DNA of 58,171 nucleotides from Gammaproteobacteria bacterium (GTDB lineage: Bacteria > Pseudomonadota > Gammaproteobacteria > Arenicellales > Arenicellaceae): positions 1-58,171 of the forward strand of contig JAKVBA010000032.1 in assembly GCA_022447525.1 (NCBI GenBank), given 5' to 3'. Below are positions 27,548-36,250 of this stretch, piece by piece. Made by a program: the position numbers and the translations under genes. The stretch's first letter is position 1; every line of letters begins with the position of its first letter. The notes beneath the pieces are model-generated. The model made no database searches. It saw only the letters and a program-made list of their open reading frames with translations, and had not been told where the DNA came from.

Positions 27548-28538
27548 TATTTTGAAAAGAAAATCAGACCATATTGATGTGGTCTTAGATCAGGCACGCA
27601 ATCAAACTGAAACCAACAATCCGTTTGATCGTTACCAACTGGTCCCTGATGCCCTGCCAGAGTGCGATTTAAAAACTTTTCCTCTTGCAACCGAATTTCT
27701 TGGAAGAAAGTTAAAACTACCTTTTTTGATCAGCTCGATGACCGGGGGGCCACTTCGGGCTAAAAGAATAAATTTACACCTAGCCGAAGCCGCTCAAGAA
27801 TTAGGGATCGCTCTGGCTATAGGGTCTCAACGAGTGGCTCTTCTCGATGAGGGCGCCTGTGGCCTTACCTGTGAGATAAGAGACCACGCACCAAACGTAC
27901 CAATCTACTCAAACTTAGGGGCTTCTCAGATTCGAGATGACTTTTCTCTCGATGACGTCAAAAGAGCCGTAGAGATGATAAGGGCTGATGCCTTGATTAT
28001 TCATTTAAATCCAATGCAAGAAGCATTACAAGAGCATGGCGATACTGATTGGACCGGAATTGAAGCTTCGATAGAACGTCTTTGTCACGACCTAGACCTC
28101 CCCATCATTGTCAAGGAGGTAGGTATGGGCATATCCGCATCTGTTGCACAGAGACTATCAAACATCGGGGTTTCCGCTGTGGATGTGGCCGGCAACGGGG
28201 GTACCAACTTTATTATGGTTGAAGGAGCAAGGAGTTCTGACCCAACCATTTCTGGCTTAGCAGAAACGTTCAAGGACTGGGGCTTAGCGACCCCCGAGGC
28301 GATAATCAGAATTCGTGAGTCTTGCCCCGAAATACCCTTAATTGCATCGGGTGGAATCCGAAACGGTCTTGACGCCGCAAAAGCGCTCAGACTGGGTGCA
28401 GATCTGGTCGCTCAAGCAGGTCCAGTGTTGGCAGCAGCTTGCGATTCATCAACAGCAGTAGTAGAGCACTTTGAATTCATGGCAAAATGCACCAGACTAG
28501 CCCTGGCTTGTTCTGAAAAATCTTTGCTCACCACTTAA
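27531..28538 (+). CDS. idi2: Isopentenyl-diphosphate isomerase, type 2 (FMN-dependent)
   Basis: This type 2 IPP isomerase balances IPP and DMAPP for the carotenoid pathway; it is an FMN- and NADPH-dependent TIM-barrel enzyme unrelated to type 1 Idi. The start is a TTG at 27531, given by AAAGGAG upstream, with the protein beginning KPKTDILKRKSDHIDV. Of 335 residues, signatures include KRKSDH, LPFLISSMTGGP, GIALAIGSQR, HLNPMQEALQ, VGMGIS, VDVAGNGGTNF and IASGGIRNGLDAAKALRLGA (cut here). It is the last gene of the retinal cassette. Confidence 0.95.
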   Translation: MKPKTDILKRKSDHIDVVLDQARNQTETNNPFDRYQLVPDALPECDLKTFPLATEFLGRKLKLPFLISSMTGGPLRAKRINLHLAEAAQELGIALAIGSQRVALLDEGACGLTCEIRDHAPNVPIYSNLGASQIRDDFSLDDVKRAVEMIRADALIIHLNPMQEALQEHGDTDWTGIEASIERLCHDLDLPIIVKEVGMGISASVAQRLSNIGVSAVDVAGNGGTNFIMVEGARSSDPTISGLAETFKDWGLATPEAIIRIRESCPEIPLIASGGIRNGLDAAKALRLGADLVAQAGPVLAAACDSSTAVVEHFEFMAKCTRLALACSEKSLLTT

Positions 28539-28824
28539 CAAAGCTGCCTACCCAAGCAGATAGGATAAGCATGCAAAATGTATGCTACATCATTGTGGTA
28601 TGGGTGTTAGATTTAAAGGACAAGAAAAACATGACCGATCAACGTTAAGTGAATGGGTTATGAGTTTAGCGATCAACCCAAAAGCAGCAAAGCAGTCGAC
28701 GTTTTTAGCATTTAAACTGGAGAGTATCGGCAATTGTTAAATTTTATTACCAATAGTAATACCGATAGTAAGCCTGTTGAGGGAAAGACTATGAGCTCTC
28801 TCTCCACAGGCATACAAGACACGC

Positions 28825-29694
28825 ATGAAGTTCAAGACTTTAGATCACCTCAATAAAGCTCTTTTTATATATCTCTTTAGTTTTACTTGCAGTGATATAG
28901 TTGCTCAAGAAAGCTGCTTAGAGAGTGATGATGACTTATGTGTTTATGTCATCGAAAAAGCTGATTCATTTGCGGTGTTTGCAAGAAACACGAAACATCA
29001 TGACACCAGCCTAGAGATCGAGTTTATATTGCAGAATATGACCGCTAGGGGTGGCGCGAAGCAGATGCATGTTGTGGCACCAAAATCGGAATTGTTTTTG
29101 ACCGAGCTCAGCGTATCTAATCGGTATCAGCGGTCCACGTTCGAATACACCTATCGTTACCAACGAGGCAATGTTGAAGCTGAGCATGATGAATCTGCTG
29201 TCTATCAACTCCCCTACGCACTTGGTAAAACAATCTACGTTGGCCAATCGTGCGATACCAACGGAACCCACAAGGGCGTCTTCAACCGCTTTGCAGTAGA
29301 CTTTATTATGCCGATTGGAACACCAGTACATGCAGCCAGGGCAGGTAGGGTGATTGACTTTCATCAGCTGTCTGACTCAGGTGGTACCTCATCTATGCAT
29401 ATGGACAAAGGTAATTTTATTGAAATCCAACACAAGGACGGAACTGTTGCGCACTATCATCATCTGAGAATAATGGGTGTAAAAGTAGACAAAGGAGAGC
29501 AGGTTTCACAAGGCCAATTTATTGGCTTATCTGGCAACACCGGCTTCTCTAGTGGACCGCATTTGCATTTTGCTGTGACTAAACTTGAGAGTCTTGGCAA
29601 ATCGGTGTCTCTCAAAGTCCCTTTTCAGGCCAAACGCGGCATTATCAAATGCCCAAGATTTGGCTTGGCTCTGACCGCAATAGCGGTTAAATAA
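28825..29694 (+). CDS. Exported M23 (LytM-type) metallopeptidase
   Basis: This 289-residue protein has a signal peptide ending near IVAQ (residue 28). A less conserved N-terminal domain (about 30-135) is followed by an M23 zinc endopeptidase domain (about 140-265). Candidate zinc ligands are His149 and Asp159 (THKGVFNRFAVDF) and the HxH of GPHLHFA (His246, His248), with His212 in HYHHL as catalytic His. GNTGFSSGPHLHF is the classic family motif. It probably cuts peptide crosslinks in peptidoglycan or acts on another periplasmic peptide. It stands alone, 287 bases after idi. Confidence 0.9.
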   Translation: MKFKTLDHLNKALFIYLFSFTCSDIVAQESCLESDDDLCVYVIEKADSFAVFARNTKHHDTSLEIEFILQNMTARGGAKQMHVVAPKSELFLTELSVSNRYQRSTFEYTYRYQRGNVEAEHDESAVYQLPYALGKTIYVGQSCDTNGTHKGVFNRFAVDFIMPIGTPVHAARAGRVIDFHQLSDSGGTSSMHMDKGNFIEIQHKDGTVAHYHHLRIMGVKVDKGEQVSQGQFIGLSGNTGFSSGPHLHFAVTKLESLGKSVSLKVPFQAKRGIIKCPRFGLALTAIAVK

Positions 29695-29736
29695 TTCTTT
29701 ATAGCCGTTGTAAATATCTCCATTGCCACAATAACA

Positions 29737-29767
29737 AAGAGGGCCCGGCAATCGCTCAGACCCTCTT
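29737..29767. terminator. Bidirectional terminator
   Basis: The inverted arms AAGAGGG / CCCTCTT have a 17-base loop, between the convergent M23 peptidase and beta-barrel genes. Confidence 0.6.
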
Positions 29768-29791
29768 CGTCGGTAGGTTTACACGTACCTA

Positions 29792-30586
29792 CTAGAAACC
29801 GTAACGTAAACCAATATCGAATTGAGTTGATTGGTTCTCTACGTCAAAGGTCGCTGGAAACAGGCTCGCCTCAACCTCTGCATCACCGAAGTCTCGGTAA
29901 CGAAGCGTACCAACAATATCCAAATTATCAGTTAGTGAGAACGACGCGCCAGCCATTACCTGATATGCAAAGTTATCGTCAGAGTCATTGATAATTTCTA
30001 CGCCACTTGGTCGATAATTCACGTCAGTACTTGCATACCCAACACCAACACCTAAAAATGGGGTAAAAGAGCTACTGTTAGCTAGATCGTAAAAGTAGTT
30101 AACAAAAATACTTGATGTCTCTAATGAGCCTTGTCCGGCTGCGACTAGGTCGGCAACGGAGACACCCAAGTCCCCAACATTGCCACTGATCAATACACCC
30201 GCATCGATCGCACCCAGGGCAAGTCCGCCAGCTTCAACTCCAGTGTGAGTTTCGACGTCGGAATCGATTTCAGTGTACTCAAGCTCCCAACGACCAGAGC
30301 CATTCTTATTACCTAAAACTATGCTATACGTGTCACCATTATCAAACTCGGTGTTCCAGCCAACATCAGCGCCCTCAGGCAAAGTGAGCGGAGGGTTAAC
30401 GCCGGTAACAGTTCCAGTTGTAAAATCAGTTGTGAAACGACCGGCATTATCCGATGAACTGGTGTCTGCAGTGCCGATGCTGACTGCGGCATAAAAACCG
30501 TCTTCGATAGCCATGGTAGCAAAGGGGGTACTCAGAGCAAGCGAGGCAATAAAAATGTTTCTCAAGGGGTTGAGGTGTTTATTCAT
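29792..30586 (-). CDS. Outer-membrane beta-barrel protein
   Basis: This 264-residue protein has a signal peptide ending TMA (about residue 26) and a barrel of the OmpA/OprF-like small-barrel type. It has alternating strand patterns, long acidic loops rich in Asp and Thr (DTSSSDNAGRFTTDF), FFTPFLGVGVGY-like turns (here SFTPFLGVGVGYASTDV) and a C-terminus ILGLRYGF-like (FDIGLRYGF) ending in Phe. These are the features of the outer-membrane protein beta-barrel domain family. Its ligand or function is unknown. It is convergent with the M23 gene. Confidence 0.85.
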   Translation of the reverse strand: MNKHLNPLRNIFIASLALSTPFATMAIEDGFYAAVSIGTADTSSSDNAGRFTTDFTTGTVTGVNPPLTLPEGADVGWNTEFDNGDTYSIVLGNKNGSGRWELEYTEIDSDVETHTGVEAGGLALGAIDAGVLISGNVGDLGVSVADLVAAGQGSLETSSIFVNYFYDLANSSSFTPFLGVGVGYASTDVNYRPSGVEIINDSDDNFAYQVMAGASFSLTDNLDIVGTLRYRDFGDAEVEASLFPATFDVENQSTQFDIGLRYGF

Positions 30587-30972
30587 AGTTAGTAAGGAGC
30601 TGATAAAAGCTCGCTAATTTGTTAAACGGGCCTCAGAGTATCAACGACTCTGCGAAAGACTGCTGTCACATCCGTGAGATCAGCATTTACAACTGTGAGA
30701 CCAGCACCGACAACTGTGAATTTTCAATCAAATCAAACAACTCAAATAAACAGTGTGTTTATGTCAGCAAATACCCTACCGAAATCTAGGCAACTGAAAA
30801 CAAACGCCTTTCAATACACAAACTTTCATCTGTCCCGCCGTTCTGCTTAATGAAGGTGCTTAGCCAATTATTCTAAAACTTGGGCGAGAGACTTGTTTAC
30901 TAATTAGAAGCATGACTACTGAAACTATAGACCAATCCATGGTCGCAAATTATCCGAAATAGTCTTGCAACA
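30587..30972. other. Intergenic region with a 21-bp tandem duplication
   Basis: These 386 bases lie upstream of the beta-barrel gene and downstream of the VOC gene, both on the reverse strand. The beta-barrel gene's promoter should lie here. A 21-base tandem repeat occurs at 30674-30720. No supported gene. Confidence 0.5.
30674..30720. repeat. Tandem duplication of a 21-bp unit
   Basis: Two 21-base units share GTGAGA-CAGCA-ACAACT with four differences and are followed by a partial third unit (GTGAA). It lies about 90-130 bases upstream of the reverse-strand beta-barrel gene, where a regulator could bind. Confidence 0.7.
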
Positions 30973-31359
30973 CTACTCAACCATGCAGAAGGCGTTAATT
31001 TTGTTGCCATCAAGGTCTCTGAAGTAGCCCGCATAAAAACCATTGGTGGCTTCCTCAGGTCTGAATCCTGGTTTACCTTCGCAGGTTCCACCTAACTCAA
31101 TTGCCTTAAGGTAAAATGCATCTACCTGTTCAGTGGATTCCATCAACAAAGCGATCATAGTACCGTTACCAATGGTGGCCTCTTTCTTATCGAACGGTAC
31201 CGACACCGCTAATGAAGGTTGGTCTGGTGCTGTCGCCCAGGCCACAAAATAGTTTGCTTCCTCCATAAATCGGCTAGCACCGATGGTGGCGAGAAGAGCG
31301 TCGTAATATGCCGAAGATCGAGCTAAATCATTTGTACCTAATGTTACGTAACCAATCAT
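30973..31359 (-). CDS. VOC-superfamily (glyoxalase-fold) protein
   Basis: This 128-residue single-domain vicinal oxygen chelate protein has an N-terminal YVTLGTNDLARSSAYYDALL, SLAVSVPFDKKEAT, and FYAGYFRDLDGNKINAFCM at the end, carrying the conserved DLDGN and a terminal Glu region (CMVE). Members include glyoxalases, dioxygenases and resistance proteins; the activity cannot be told. It lies upstream of a CoA-transferase family gene's end on the same strand, but an 88-base gap separates them. Confidence 0.88.
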   Translation of the reverse strand: MIGYVTLGTNDLARSSAYYDALLATIGASRFMEEANYFVAWATAPDQPSLAVSVPFDKKEATIGNGTMIALLMESTEQVDAFYLKAIELGGTCEGKPGFRPEEATNGFYAGYFRDLDGNKINAFCMVE

Positions 31360-31447
31360 TTTTTACTCCTTGGTATTGAGTGAAATTATAGCTGTATATT
31401 TATACAGTTTTAATTTCAAATCAAGCGACAATTTAATTGTCGCCATC

Positions 31448-33325
31448 TCATTGCCAGTAATTAGGTTTTTCGGTGGCAATCAAACCCAAGAGAACGGCCT
31501 TTGTTAAACGGTCTGCAAGCGTACGAGTATCAATTAAACCCAATCTCTCCAACACACTAGTGGCGAAATCATTTGGCCTGGTCGACCACCCTTTCATCGC
31601 CAATTTAATGGTCTTTAATTTTGACTCACTAACTTGTCTAAGTTCCTGCAGCAGCGGGATAATTTGTTGTTCTAATTCATTAAAATCGGTGCCAAATGGG
31701 TAATCCGGCAACAAGCCTTGATCTATAAACGGGCTAAGTCGTTTTTTTAATTCGTTTTGATTGTTTGCTTGCCAATCACTGTCTAACTGAAAATCCCTAC
31801 TGATCTTATTGTTCTTTTTTGCGATGTCCAATAGCCCTTGCTGAAACTCATAATCAGTAATAGATAACATTTGCTCTATTACGTCTACGTCCTTCGCCCC
31901 ACGCAAATCAGCGATACCATATTCGTTGATAACAATGTCGCGAAGATGCCTAGGTATGGTTGTGTGACCGTAAGACCAAATTATATTACTACTGGTTTGA
32001 CCTCGACTATTACGGATAGCCTTGATCATAATGATCGAGCGTGCGCCCTTTAAAGCAAACGATTGGCGCACAAAATCATACTGCCCCCCCACCCCTGAAA
32101 CGACTCTACCGCTATCCAAACCATCAGAAACAACAGCCCCCATCAACGTGACTTTCATCGCGTTATTGATGAACCGAGCATGCTGGCGGTTTTGTTGCTT
32201 ACGATTAAAATCAATGTGCGCACCATTAATGTAACCGATCGCGGTCATATTGATTTTATTGCGTAGCTCTACAGGCAGGTCTCGCATACGCTGATACATG
32301 GAAGTAGGCCCTAAAAAAAATCCACCGTGAATCAACTTACCGTCAATCTCGCGTTTAACCACGCCTGCCTCAAGTAAGTCTAAAAACACATCTACCAACA
32401 TTTCACTGACGCCATACAAACCTTTTTGAAATGGGTCTAAATACAAATGTTCAATACATTTACCACCATTGAGCGCTTCGATAATTGCTCGATACTTATC
32501 ATTGTCTGTGTGGCGCATAATCAAGGCAAAGGCCACGGCATCACCCGCAGAGCCAATACCAATTTGCAAGGTACCCCCATCTTTTACCAAACTCGAAGCG
32601 TGAAATCCGGCCGCGTATTCGTTTAGCTGGATGGCGGCCTTTGGTACATTAAAGAGCGTAGATTTTTGACAAGCACCAGCAAGTACGTGCGTAAATTCAA
32701 CGCTATCGATCTGTGCGTCATTGGGCATAAATGGTAGCTGATCATTTAGCTCACCGACTAGGATAAACTCAGCATCACCGGCCTTTCTCTCAGCAAGCAG
32801 TTCTAGGGTTATGTCAGGATTACAAGATAGACTTAGATCGTCCCCACCGTCTGGGTTAGCAGCAACCATTTGTAAGATAACGTCAACGTTTTTCTCCAGC
32901 AGATAAGAACTTACGTGCGAATAATTTGCGCTAATATAATTTGCCTGCGAATGTTCATTGTTTAAATAAGCACCTGCCTGCAAAAAGAACTCACTGACTT
33001 CAACATTATGAGGTAGCTCCCCTGCTAAAAGTTCTCGGGCATAAAGAAGCTCTTCGTAACCTGAATAAAGCCGCTCAGCAATGGGGTTGAAAAATCGCTT
33101 GCCTAGGCCCGGCTTGGGCTGGGGTGTTTGCAAACTCAGAGCGGTTAAAATTGTCAAAGAGTATGAGTTATTCTCTTTAGCAAGTTGATACAGTGCATTA
33201 ATCGTATGATTAGCCTTGCCCAATCCAAGTGGCATTGCCACCGTCAATGAACCTTGGTGCTCATCAAAAAGGTATTTAGCTAATTCGCGTGCGTTTTCCC
33301 AGCGCTGGGTTGCCTTTGAGTTCAA
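31448..33325 (-). CDS. Acetyl-CoA hydrolase/transferase family protein, long form
   Basis: This 625-residue protein belongs to the acetyl-CoA hydrolase/CoA-transferase family. The N-terminal CoA-transferase-like half (about 1-240) holds VAMPLGLGKANHT and LGIGSAGDAVAF-like segments (here LQIGIGSAGDAVAFAL). The C-terminal half (about 300-500) holds GGQYDFVRQSFALKGARS, IIWSYGHTTIPRHLRD and INEYGIADLRGAKDVD. Classical members (succinyl-CoA:acetate CoA-transferase, 4-hydroxybutyrate CoA-transferase) have about 430-500 residues. This one carries a C-terminal helical extension (about 510-625) and fits the roughly 640-residue group found in pseudomonads. The substrate is not inferable. Confidence 0.85.
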   Translation of the reverse strand: MNSKATQRWENARELAKYLFDEHQGSLTVAMPLGLGKANHTINALYQLAKENNSYSLTILTALSLQTPQPKPGLGKRFFNPIAERLYSGYEELLYARELLAGELPHNVEVSEFFLQAGAYLNNEHSQANYISANYSHVSSYLLEKNVDVILQMVAANPDGGDDLSLSCNPDITLELLAERKAGDAEFILVGELNDQLPFMPNDAQIDSVEFTHVLAGACQKSTLFNVPKAAIQLNEYAAGFHASSLVKDGGTLQIGIGSAGDAVAFALIMRHTDNDKYRAIIEALNGGKCIEHLYLDPFQKGLYGVSEMLVDVFLDLLEAGVVKREIDGKLIHGGFFLGPTSMYQRMRDLPVELRNKINMTAIGYINGAHIDFNRKQQNRQHARFINNAMKVTLMGAVVSDGLDSGRVVSGVGGQYDFVRQSFALKGARSIIMIKAIRNSRGQTSSNIIWSYGHTTIPRHLRDIVINEYGIADLRGAKDVDVIEQMLSITDYEFQQGLLDIAKKNNKISRDFQLDSDWQANNQNELKKRLSPFIDQGLLPDYPFGTDFNELEQQIIPLLQELRQVSESKLKTIKLAMKGWSTRPNDFATSVLERLGLIDTRTLADRLTKAVLLGLIATEKPNYWQ

Positions 33326-33441
33326 TATAATTCTCTCACTCAGAGTTTATAGTCATCTAGCTCATTATAATCGATCGGAATCCAACGCTTCCTGTCTTAT
33401 GGTAAATCACTACTAGAACCATGTCTCGAAACAAGACATCA

Positions 33442-34284
33442 TTAAATAGCATCGAATATTTGTGGTTCTACGACAGTGGCCAGATAAAAAACCCAAACGA
33501 TAAGCACTACATGCAACACGTCGTTCTCTGAAAACCACTTGCCTCGTTGCCAAAGCTTCTCTGTGTATCCGGCTTTCAAATACCAATTATAGGCCATCAT
33601 GGTCACAACTAAACCAAACCACACCCCGAGAAGGGCAAGATCTATCGAGGTGCCGTAAAAGTAATATCGCCAACTGTTGACAATAATCATAAAAAAAATA
33701 AATGGCGTACAGACATTCACCATCAGTTCAAATGTTATTAATGTCTTAGTCGGCTTAAAAGCCCCATAAAGAACTGTAAAAGTGTAGGCAGCGGACACCA
33801 ACAATGCGACAGAGATACACCAATACTGACCGACCCTAGATAAGCATGAGAACGCTATGGCGACCATCATCACGGATACGGAATACTGCTGCAGGAGCAA
33901 GTAAACTATCTCGCACCAAGATGTCCAAATAGCGCGATCACGCCCCTTGCACTTCAATTGGAATCCAAAAGCCTGATAAGAAGTGCCAGCAATAAGAGCA
34001 CCCACACCCCACAAGACCAAGGCGATACCCCAAAGCACTCTCGAAGTCTGCTGCATGTGGTCAATCAAGAATAAACAACCCAAAGTCGAGGTTTGTATTC
34101 CTAAAAAGTAAACCCAGAAACTTGAACTTGGCTGAGTGATGAAGACCTCTCTGCCAAAAAAACGATAAGTTCGACAAGGTTGAATCAGACGCCAAGTTTC
34201 TTCATTCAAGTTGGGATTATCGTGTTCAATCGAATCAAGCCTTCGCCATATCGAAATCACTTGCGTCCCATCCGACCTACTCAT
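33442..34284 (-). CDS. Multi-pass membrane protein of unknown function
   Basis: This 280-residue protein has about seven to eight hydrophobic segments after a charged 50-residue N-terminus. Notable polar positions inside or next to membrane segments are IAGTSYQAFGF (about 96-106), EIVYLLLQQYS, and FSENDVLHVVLIVWVFYL near the end. The layout and the AGTSY...H pattern recall CREST-superfamily (hemolysin III/ceramidase-like) membrane hydrolases, but the His expected in GTSYHAF is Gln here, so I leave the function open. It lies 9 bases after the alcohol-dehydrogenase-like gene on the same strand and is probably co-transcribed with it. Confidence 0.6.
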   Translation of the reverse strand: MSRSDGTQVISIWRRLDSIEHDNPNLNEETWRLIQPCRTYRFFGREVFITQPSSSFWVYFLGIQTSTLGCLFLIDHMQQTSRVLWGIALVLWGVGALIAGTSYQAFGFQLKCKGRDRAIWTSWCEIVYLLLQQYSVSVMMVAIAFSCLSRVGQYWCISVALLVSAAYTFTVLYGAFKPTKTLITFELMVNVCTPFIFFMIIVNSWRYYFYGTSIDLALLGVWFGLVVTMMAYNWYLKAGYTEKLWQRGKWFSENDVLHVVLIVWVFYLATVVEPQIFDAI

Positions 34285-34293
34285 GGAACACGA

Positions 34294-35466
34294 TCACAAT
34301 GTGTCAATGTAAGCTTTTTGCTCAGAGCTTAGCGCGGGTGGAATGAGTACCAACTTACCAACATGGTGTTTCTCTAAAAATTCGACTTGCGCTAGTACAA
34401 TATCTTGCAGCGCGAATGTTTTAGCTAACAAGGGTTTTATTTCGCCACGTTCGATGTAAGCAATTAAATTGGGGAAGACTGGCGCATCCCAGCCAGTACA
34501 GCCGATCAAAGTGAGGTCTTTTAAGTAGAAATCACGCATATCAAAATTTACTATTGGGCCCGAGATTGCCCCGGATGACGCATATCTACCTCCTCGTTTT
34601 AGTATCTCCATCATCTTACCGAAATTAGCACCCGCAACGTTGTCTATGACCACGTTCATCGACTCCTCACCGAGTGCTTTCAATAAATCAGCGTTTCTAT
34701 CAACCAGCTTGTCCGCACCGATCACTTCAGCCTGTGGTATTTTTTCTCGTGATACTACTGCAGTCACATGTGCTCCACGGCGCTTACATAGCTGGACCAC
34801 TGCTGAGCCAACACCACCGGAGGCACCGGTCACCAAGATTCTGTCTCCTTCTTTGACACCGGCACGATGAACCATATTTTCAGCGGTTCCATAAGCACAA
34901 GGTATGGTCCCTAGCTCGGCATCTGTCCAGTCACAATTAATACTAAAGGCCTCAGCGGCGGCTATTCTGACAAACTGGGCAAACGCGCCATCAAAATCCG
35001 AGGCCATCCAAATATTTTCGGGAGAGGACCAACCCTCATGGTGAATACACGATCTAATCAAAATCCGCTCACCTATTCGAGACGGATCAACACCTTTACC
35101 TACCGCTACGATTCGACCACAACAATCCGTGCCTTGTATAAACGGAAACGGAGTTTGCGCGTTCCAACCACCGTCGAGCTCAGATGCTGCGCTGTCCCGT
35201 TCCCGATCATCGCCATGAAGTGCCTCAGTACCTTGTGTTACTTTTGATGAGTACCAGCCAAGACGAGTATTGATTTCAGTATTGTTAACGCCTGCCGCTA
35301 GAACCTGAACTAGCACCTCGCCAGCTTGTGGTTTTGGTATTGGTACATTTTGATAACTGAGTTGTTCGTAACCACCGTTGGCGAGGGTTACTACCGCCTT
35401 CATGACAATATCATGAGCATGCGTTTCAAAACGCGATTTATCATTTAGTTGGTCTACTATATCCAT
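34294..35466 (-). CDS. Zinc-independent MDR-family NAD(P)H quinone reductase/alcohol dehydrogenase-like
   Basis: This 390-residue medium-chain dehydrogenase/reductase has an N-terminal GroES-like domain (MKAVVTL from residue 22, PKPQAGEVLVQVLAAGVNNTEI, GTDCCGRIVAVGKGVD). It has an NAD(P)-binding Rossmann domain (ILVTGASGGVGSAVVQL, VIDNVAG). It lacks the zinc-coordinating Cys/His set of classical alcohol dehydrogenases, so a quinone- or enone-reductase role is more likely. The ATG at 35466 has AAGGA about 12 bases upstream; Met22 is a weaker alternative start. The insert WYSSKVTQGTEALHGDDRE is longer than in QOR proteins. It precedes the membrane protein gene. Confidence 0.85.
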   Translation of the reverse strand: MDIVDQLNDKSRFETHAHDIVMKAVVTLANGGYEQLSYQNVPIPKPQAGEVLVQVLAAGVNNTEINTRLGWYSSKVTQGTEALHGDDRERDSAASELDGGWNAQTPFPFIQGTDCCGRIVAVGKGVDPSRIGERILIRSCIHHEGWSSPENIWMASDFDGAFAQFVRIAAAEAFSINCDWTDAELGTIPCAYGTAENMVHRAGVKEGDRILVTGASGGVGSAVVQLCKRRGAHVTAVVSREKIPQAEVIGADKLVDRNADLLKALGEESMNVVIDNVAGANFGKMMEILKRGGRYASSGAISGPIVNFDMRDFYLKDLTLIGCTGWDAPVFPNLIAYIERGEIKPLLAKTFALQDIVLAQVEFLEKHHVGKLVLIPPALSSEQKAYIDTL

Positions 35467-35567
35467 CGAAAAATTCCTTGCGCAGCAATGATCTTCGATT
35501 AGAACATAACAAACCCGAGGCGCAAATATTACCGTCCTTAAATAAGCCTAAATGAAGCGTTCAAGCC

Positions 35568-36146
35568 CTACAGAAATTCGATTGAAGCCACTTCAAAAAC
35601 ATAGGGTGATGCCTTTTTTTCATTAGAAATAAATCCGAGACGGATGACGTTCGACAATTCCTTTGTTGAAGGACCTCCACCTAACACTTCATCAAACCGC
35701 ATTTTTTTAAAGTCGCTGAAATTAAGCGTCTTTTCCACCCACTGGTTATCTGTATCTGGTAGTGCCACCTTAAACTGCGGTCGCCAAAATCTTCTATAAT
35801 TATTAAGCGTCATCGCAAAGTCCTGGCCAGTCGATCGATACTTGATAACCACACTCGAATAGGGCGACAAATCATATCGTTGATAATCCGTTCTCAGAGA
35901 GGCAAATCCGCCATTATTTTCCAAAGAAATATCGCCCGCCATTACCATACTTTTTTCTTCAATGGTGAGTCTACCGCTGGACAAACCACCCATAACGCCA
36001 TCGACAACCACAAACCAATCGCACCGATCACAGCCCTGCTTTCCAAAATCATATCTCATTAGCTTCGAATCATCCGCAAAAACTGTGGAGGAGTGAATCC
36101 CATACAATATTAGTAAACTGATATAACAGATGTGAGTAATTCGCAT
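35568..36146 (-). CDS. CIA30-family protein (NDUFAF1-like), exported
   Basis: This is a 192-residue protein. The ATG at 36146 (with GAGGTG close upstream) gives a signal peptide MRITHICYISLLILYGI...VFA; the ORF extends to a TTG at 36170. The mature part matches the CIA30 galactose-binding-like fold: DWFVVVDGVMGGLSSGRL, NNGGFASLRT, YSSVVIKYRSTGQDFA and the C-terminal strand of IEFL. In mitochondria CIA30 helps assemble complex I; bacterial members are uncharacterised and often secreted. No nuo genes are nearby, so a complex I role is not implied. Confidence 0.85.
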   Translation of the reverse strand: MRITHICYISLLILYGIHSSTVFADDSKLMRYDFGKQGCDRCDWFVVVDGVMGGLSSGRLTIEEKSMVMAGDISLENNGGFASLRTDYQRYDLSPYSSVVIKYRSTGQDFAMTLNNYRRFWRPQFKVALPDTDNQWVEKTLNFSDFKKMRFDEVLGGGPSTKELSNVIRLGFISNEKKASPYVFEVASIEFL

Positions 36147-36250
36147 GATGCACCTCGAGAAATTTAACACTCCTCTACTATAACCAGTGAGATAAAAAGG
36201 CTGTGTGCAGAGCCATAAACCAATCCTAAGTATTACTAAACAAACTCTAA

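Noticed and set aside
19665-28538. Integration of the rhodopsin cassette into tRNA-Phe as a genomic island
   Set aside because: The tRNA is intact, but I found no integrase and no repeated tRNA 3' end at the far side of the cassette.
28600-28740. Possible 46-codon ORF (MGVRFKGQ...) between idi and the M23 peptidase gene
   Set aside because: It has no Shine-Dalgarno sequence and no recognisable motif, and the length is within chance expectation for an AT-rich spacer.
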